Assembly: GCA_022749905.1 (NCBI GenBank) | Contig: JAKIWU010000044.1 | Coordinates: 1-9,422 of the forward strand | Length of the DNA stretch: 9,422 nt | Direction of reading: 5' to 3' | From: Thermoplasmata archaeon | Lineage (GTDB): Archaea > Thermoplasmatota > Thermoplasmata > Lutacidiplasmatales > UBA184 | Shown here: positions 5,982 to 9,422 of the stretch, in pieces | Layout: every line of letters starts with the position of its first letter | How positions within the stretch are numbered: position 1 is the first letter of the stretch | Program-made: the position numbers and the translations under genes | The notes under the pieces: generated by a model | Databases searched by the model: none | What the model was told of the DNA's origin: nothing | What the model saw: the letters and a program-made list of their open reading frames with translations, nothing else

Positions 5982-6587
5982 TCACTCGACGAGCGCGTTC
6001 GACTCGTAGTTCGTGACCACGTAGACGGAGAGGACGAGTCCCGTCGTGGGGGCGAAGCCGTTGACCCAGACGAAATGGTAGGTGTCGGTATACGGCGCCG
6101 AGAAGATCAGGCGCGCCGACGAGTCCCCCGTGACGTTGTAGAGCGGGACGGCAGCGCGATGGAGCGAGAACGCGGCGAAGTCGGTCTCGTTGAACACGAG
6201 GAGCGTGATCGGGGCCCCGGGCGGGTTCACGACCGTGTAATTTCCCACGATGTAGTCGGCGCCGGTCACCGATCCGGCGAGGCTCGCGAAACCCCCCGGG
6301 GCGATGGTCCAGACGGCCCTCGTCGTCAGCGGATCCGCAGCGACCGGCGGGGGCGTGAACGCCGCGGAGACCATCAGGTAGGAGAGCCCGACGGCAGCGC
6401 CCACGATGATGAGACCGCGGAGGCTCTGCACGAGGCGAAGGCGCGATCGGGATCTCGGAGGAAGGACTTGGACACCGAGGGAGCGTGCCGGCGCGGGATG
6501 GCCGCAGGTCGGGCAGGAAGCGGCCGTCGGTGGCATCGCGTCCCCGCAGAGGGTGCAGGTTCCCCAGGCATTGGTACCGTCGGTCAC
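5982..6587 (-). CDS. Zinc-ribbon single-pass membrane protein with exported beta domain
   Basis: No named family is recognised. The 201-residue product has three parts. First is an N-terminal zinc ribbon (Cys11/Cys14 and Cys25/Cys28, in CTLCG and CPTCG). Next is a basic stretch (RSRSRLRLVQSLR) followed by one hydrophobic segment at about 58-77. Last is a roughly 120-residue domain rich in Val, Thr, Tyr and Asn, predicted beta-sandwich. The basic-inside rule puts the ribbon in the cytoplasm and the beta domain outside. The outer domain has three NxT sequons (Asn116, Asn133, Asn151), compatible with archaeal N-glycosylation. Its last part (TYHFVWVNGFAPTTGLVLSV) resembles the end of GOLD/PPC-like beta-sandwich domains; that is inference. 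The start is GTG 6587, about 29 bases from a TATA-like element. It converges on kptA with a 9-base gap. A sensor or envelope adaptor is possible but unproven. Confidence 0.85.
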   Translation of the reverse strand: MTDGTNAWGTCTLCGDAMPPTAASCPTCGHPAPARSLGVQVLPPRSRSRLRLVQSLRGLIIVGAAVGLSYLMVSAAFTPPPVAADPLTTRAVWTIAPGGFASLAGSVTGADYIVGNYTVVNPPGAPITLLVFNETDFAAFSLHRAAVPLYNVTGDSSARLIFSAPYTDTYHFVWVNGFAPTTGLVLSVYVVTNYESNALVE

Positions 6588-6610
6588 CGGCGTCGACCGA
6601 TCGAGCCGGG

Positions 6611-6620
6611 CTCTTCTTTA
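6611..6620 (-). promoter_or_regulatory. TATA-like element for the zinc-ribbon membrane protein gene
   Basis: The minus strand reads TAAAGAAGAG, an A-rich patch centred about 29 bases from the GTG at 6587, in the 59-base gap after the aldehyde dehydrogenase stop. Spacing equals that of the tfs element, supporting the GTG start and an independent, nearly leaderless transcript. Confidence 0.5.
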
Positions 6621-6646
6621 GGTCGATTTCGTACGAATCCCGCGGA

Positions 6647-8134
6647 TCAGGAGGTCTTCGCCGGCTTCGGTTGGGAGAGATTGACCACGACGTTCTTCCG
6701 CCGGGTGAACTGGAGGATCGCGTCGGTCCCCTGCTCGAAACCGAGACCGCTCTCCTTGTAGCCGCCGAAGGGCGCCTGCGGGAACGTCACGGGAGCCTCG
6801 TTGATGCTGACCATGCCGGCTTGGAGACGCCGCGCCGTGGCGAGCGCCGTGGCGAGGTCCCGGGTCCAGAGCGAGGCGAATAGGCCGTACCGCGTGTCGT
6901 TCGCGGCGCGGATCCCTTGTTCGGTGTCGTCGAAGGTTGTGACCGCAAGCACCGGCCCGAACACCTCGTCACGCAGGATGTGCGCGCCGGACGGCAGGTC
7001 CGCGACCACCGTGGGGGCGAGGAAGTTCCCGTCGCCGAGGGGAGCGGAGGTGACCCGGGAGCCGCCGCAGACGATGCGCCCTCCCTCGGCCCCCGACTCC
7101 TCCACGAACGAGAGGACCGAGGCGAGCTGTCCGGGGGAGACGAGCGGACCCATGTCCACCCCGTCGGAGGAACCGGGGCCGAGCTTCAGCCCCTTGGCGA
7201 TCGTAGCGACACGATTCACGAGCGCCTCGGAGATGGACGCGTGGACGAGGAGGCGGGAGCCGGCCCAACACATCTGGCCCGCGTTCCCGAAGATTCCGAA
7301 GGCGATCCCTCGGGCGGCTCGGTCGAGATCGGCGTCGGGGAAGACGAGGACCGGGCCCTTCCCGCCGAGTTCGAGCGTGGCCGGGATGAACCGCTGGGCG
7401 GCGAGCTCCGCGATGCGCCGTCCCACATCGCCGCTTCCCGTGAACGCCACGGAAGCCGTTCGAGGATCAGCGATGAGCGATTCCCCGATCCGACCGCCGC
7501 TCCCCACCACGACGTTGAGAATCCCCTCCGGCAGGCCCGCCTCGTGGGCGAGCTTCGCGAAGGCGAGCGCCGTGAGGGGCGTGAGGCTCGCCGGCTTGAG
7601 GACGACAGCGTTACCGGCTGCGAGCGCGGGCGCGACGGACCGGACGGCGAGGAGGAGGGGGTAGTTCCACGGGGCGATGTGGACCGTGACCCCGAGAGGC
7701 TCGCGGAGCGTATAGTCGAGGCGAGCGCCCGGGACGGGGATCGTCTCGCCCTCGATCTTGTCGGCGAGACCGGACACATAGTCGAGGGTGCGGACGACGA
7801 ACCCCATGTCGCCGCGCGACTCCTTGAGCGTCTTGCCCATGTTGAGCGTCTCGAGCCTCGCGAACTCGTCGAGCCGCTCCTCGAGCTTGCGGGCGATCCG
7901 TTGGAGCACCTTCGTCCGCTGCGCGCCGTCGCCTCCCGCCCAGTCCGAACTTTCGAAGCCATGCTGCGCGGACTCGATCGCGTGACGGGCATCGTCCGCA
8001 GATGCGACTGCGATCGAGCCGATCGCACGGTTCGTCGCAGGATCGAGAACGTCCTGACGGTCCCCCGCGGTCCCGGGCGTGTCCTTCCCGCCGATGAAGA
8101 GCCCGTAGGAATGCTCGGAGGAGGTTGAGGACAT
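6647..8134 (-). CDS. NAD(P)-dependent aldehyde dehydrogenase
   Basis: This is a 495-residue ALDH-superfamily enzyme, full length, oxidising an aldehyde to its acid with NAD(P)+. Visible landmarks are APWNYPL with the catalytic Asn near 157, VVLKPASLTP near 177-186, FTGSGDVG near 231 (cofactor loop), and ELGGKGP with the general-base Glu near 255. The nucleophile Cys lies near 289 in GQMCWAGSRLLV. EVFGPVL and PFGGYKESGLG follow towards the C-terminus. The position after KPA that is Glu in many NAD enzymes is Ser, which leaves room for the NADP 2'-phosphate, so dual or NADP use is plausible. It resembles betaine-aldehyde or succinate-semialdehyde type ALDHs; substrate cannot be fixed from sequence. 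The ATG at 8134 has a TATA-like element 32 bases upstream. It follows the glycosyltransferase stop by 57 bases on the same strand. Confidence 0.95.
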   Translation of the reverse strand: MSSTSSEHSYGLFIGGKDTPGTAGDRQDVLDPATNRAIGSIAVASADDARHAIESAQHGFESSDWAGGDGAQRTKVLQRIARKLEERLDEFARLETLNMGKTLKESRGDMGFVVRTLDYVSGLADKIEGETIPVPGARLDYTLREPLGVTVHIAPWNYPLLLAVRSVAPALAAGNAVVLKPASLTPLTALAFAKLAHEAGLPEGILNVVVGSGGRIGESLIADPRTASVAFTGSGDVGRRIAELAAQRFIPATLELGGKGPVLVFPDADLDRAARGIAFGIFGNAGQMCWAGSRLLVHASISEALVNRVATIAKGLKLGPGSSDGVDMGPLVSPGQLASVLSFVEESGAEGGRIVCGGSRVTSAPLGDGNFLAPTVVADLPSGAHILRDEVFGPVLAVTTFDDTEQGIRAANDTRYGLFASLWTRDLATALATARRLQAGMVSINEAPVTFPQAPFGGYKESGLGFEQGTDAILQFTRRKNVVVNLSQPKPAKTS

Positions 8135-8162
8135 GGCGCGGGCGCCCCGAACGGCGACCCCC

Positions 8163-8170
8163 CCTTAACC
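8163..8170 (-). promoter_or_regulatory. TATA-like element for the aldehyde dehydrogenase gene
   Basis: The minus strand reads GGTTAAGG, centred about 32 bases from the ALDH ATG within the 57-base gap behind the glycosyltransferase gene. It is the only AT-containing core in a very GC-rich gap. It suggests the ALDH can be transcribed on its own. Confidence 0.4.
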
Positions 8171-8191
8171 GTTCGCCAATCCGTGCGAGCG

Positions 8192-9331
8192 TTACGCCTC
8201 GATGGGGTAGGCGCGACCCTTCCATTGGAGAGGGCGCCGGCGAATCCCGCGTCCGATCGACACGCAGAGGAGGGCCACGTAGTACCCGACGGCGAGCGGG
8301 AAGAGGAGGCCATAGAGCCCCGCGCCCCGGATGCCGCGGGCGAACCCGTAATGCTTCGCGAACAGGGCAACGTAGAGGAACGCCCCCCACGCTGCGAGCA
8401 GCGGCGAACCCCACACGATCCCGAGGGGAAGGACGCCGAGCGGCAGCCAGAAGAATCCGACGAGGGCCGTGAGGAATCCCGCCTGGCGCGCCGTGGAGAA
8501 GCGCGTCCCGTGGATGTTCTTCAACAGGCCCTCGGACATTTCCCGGCGGCTCCGGTACATGCGGGTGGACAGAAGCCGGGGCGACCATGCGACCCGCATC
8601 CGCAGTCCGGCCTTTCGGAACTCCTGCGCGAGCCGCACATCCTCGAGGACGGCCGACCGGATCCGTGCATGCCCTCCTACCTGCTCGTAGGCGGCGCGGC
8701 GGACCAGGGTGAACTGCCCGTTCGCCATGGCGGCTCGTGAATCGGCCCGGTTGACACGCGGCGTCCGGAAGTACGTGAGGACCATCTGCGTGTAGAAGGG
8801 CAGGACGAGCTTCTCCCAGAATCCGACGGTCTCGATACGGGGAGCGAGGGTCGCGAGATCGGCCTCCTCCCGTTCGGCCCATTCGAGCGTGGTCCGGATC
8901 GCCGACGGATGGTAGCGCATGTCGGCGTCCGTGAAGAGGAGCCAATCGCCCCCCGCCGCCCGATAGCCGACGTCGCAGGCCCAGTTCTTGCCGACCCATC
9001 CCTCGGGCAGCGGGGGCTCCTCGAGCACGCGGACCTTCGGCGCTCGCGCCATCGCTGCAGCGCGCGTCCCATCCGTGGAACCCCCGTCGACGACGAGGAT
9101 CTCGAGATCGGGGCCGTCCTGGGCGAGGAGGTCGTCGAGGCAAGCGGGGAGGTCGTCTTCTTCGTCTCGTGCGGCGATGATGACGCTCACCTTCGGTCCT
9201 GGCCGTCGGCCGGCGAGCGGTGCGGGATCCAGGGTCGGCATCTGGAGCGCCAGAAGGATCGCGACACCCTGGAAGAGGAGGGCGAAGACGGACGCGATGA
9301 GGACGAGGACCAGGACGAGAAGCGGCGGCAC
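8192..9331 (-). CDS. Membrane family 2 glycosyltransferase (HpnB/CrtQ-like)
   Basis: This GT-A fold glycosyltransferase is anchored in the membrane and probably glycosylates a lipid or envelope substrate. A hydrophobic segment opens the protein (rich in Leu/Val, about 26 residues). The GT2 core follows: VSVIIAARDEEDDLPACL, EILVVDGGSTDGT, EGWVGKNWACDVGY and LLFTDADMRYHP (DxD metal site). ANGQFTLVRR, VLEDVRLAQEFRKAGLRM and the RMYRS segment come next. About three further membrane segments lie near the C-terminus, then RPLQWKGRAYP. The GWxGKNWA and DADM pattern resembles hopanoid-associated HpnB and carotenoid-glycosylating CrtQ enzymes; the real acceptor is unknown. The frame opens at GTG 9352 (386 residues), with GTG 9343 next. 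I chose GTG 9331 (379 residues) because a TTAATTAA box abuts 9352 and would place transcription start near 9331. It lies upstream of ALDH on the same strand. Confidence 0.9.
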   Translation of the reverse strand: MPPLLVLVLVLIASVFALLFQGVAILLALQMPTLDPAPLAGRRPGPKVSVIIAARDEEDDLPACLDDLLAQDGPDLEILVVDGGSTDGTRAAAMARAPKVRVLEEPPLPEGWVGKNWACDVGYRAAGGDWLLFTDADMRYHPSAIRTTLEWAEREEADLATLAPRIETVGFWEKLVLPFYTQMVLTYFRTPRVNRADSRAAMANGQFTLVRRAAYEQVGGHARIRSAVLEDVRLAQEFRKAGLRMRVAWSPRLLSTRMYRSRREMSEGLLKNIHGTRFSTARQAGFLTALVGFFWLPLGVLPLGIVWGSPLLAAWGAFLYVALFAKHYGFARGIRGAGLYGLLFPLAVGYYVALLCVSIGRGIRRRPLQWKGRAYPIEA

Positions 9332-9352
9332 CGCGCGGGTCACAAGTCCCAC

Positions 9353-9360
9353 TTAATTAA
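9353..9360. promoter_or_regulatory. Palindromic TATA element between divergent genes
   Basis: TTAATTAA is a perfect palindrome and the longest pure A/T run I noticed in this GC-rich window. Read leftwards its centre is about 25 bases from GTG 9331 of the glycosyltransferase. Read rightwards it is about 35 bases from GTG 9392 of the partial gene at the edge. It could serve as TATA box for either or both directions. No clear purine-rich BRE flanks it on either side. Confidence 0.55.
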
Positions 9361-9391
9361 CAGCACAAGGGTCCGCGCGCGCGGAGAGGTC

Positions 9392-9422
9392 GTGACGTCG
9401 GTCGAACACCCCCGCATCCGTC
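9392..9422 (+). CDS. Partial CDS, first ten codons at window edge
   Basis: A GTG at 9392 opens a frame reading VTSVEHPRIR with G or C at 8 of 10 third positions, continuing off the right end. It is divergent from the glycosyltransferase and sits about 35 bases from TTAATTAA. An N-terminus containing VEHPxI/L recalls archaeal Hef/ERCC4-like helicases, as far as I remember them, but ten residues cannot establish that. It may also be chance. Confidence 0.35.
   Translation, partial: MTSVEHPRIR

Noticed and set aside
6917..8128. A 403-codon plus-strand open frame opposite the aldehyde dehydrogenase.
   Set aside because: Antisense shadow of a full-length ALDH; composition is dominated by Arg, Glu, Asp and Gly.
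7611..9143. A 510-codon minus-strand open frame spanning the ALDH and glycosyltransferase genes.
   Set aside because: It is an out-of-frame shadow of two well-supported genes and crosses their intergenic promoter; the product is Arg/Pro-rich without motifs.
1..9422. CRISPR arrays, insertion sequences, integrase or attachment sites, including integration at the tRNA-Leu.
   Set aside because: No spaced direct repeats, transposase or integrase motifs, or second copy of the tRNA 3' end were seen by eye in the window.

Overview
The window looks like GC-rich chromosomal DNA from a euryarchaeon, possibly a Thermoplasmata-type lineage. The archaeal assignment is firm. It rests on transcript-cleavage factor TFS, RNA polymerase subunit RpoL, an archaeal-type asparaginyl-tRNA synthetase and a zinc-ribbon KptA. 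In addition, several start codons have an AT-rich TATA-like element about 25-32 bases upstream and no clear Shine-Dalgarno site, the pattern of leaderless or short-leader archaeal transcripts. The finer lineage is inference only.

Layout, left to right. A complete tRNA-Leu(GAG) (4-88, +) is followed after 18 bases by a gene for a zinc-ribbon/helical protein of unknown function (107-997, +). A convergent minus-strand block, in transcription order, holds purD (4902-3496), tfs (3360-3052, own TATA box), asnS (overlapping the end of tfs by 19 bases) and, after a 240-base gap, a GNAT acetyltransferase (start probably 1507). Divergent from purD is a plus-strand pair, rpoL and kptA, 17 bases apart. 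A second minus-strand block reads GT2 membrane glycosyltransferase (stop 8192), aldehyde dehydrogenase (8134-6647) and a zinc-ribbon, single-pass membrane protein with an exported beta-rich domain (6587-5982). At the right edge a palindromic TTAATTAA lies between the glycosyltransferase and the first ten codons of a divergent gene that leaves the window.

The left two thirds is mainly an information-processing neighbourhood: tRNA, tRNA charging (AsnRS), RNA polymerase assembly (RpoL), rescue of arrested polymerase (TFS) and RNA 2'-phosphate removal (KptA), with one purine biosynthesis enzyme (PurD). The right third concerns the cell envelope and aldehyde oxidation. I see no mobile elements, CRISPR arrays, phage genes or obvious defence system, and no clearly new multi-gene system. 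The items most worth a second look are the two zinc-ribbon proteins of unknown function, the tRNA-mRNA proximity, the shared promoter at the right edge (which also argues for correcting the glycosyltransferase start), and the gap between asnS and the GNAT gene.
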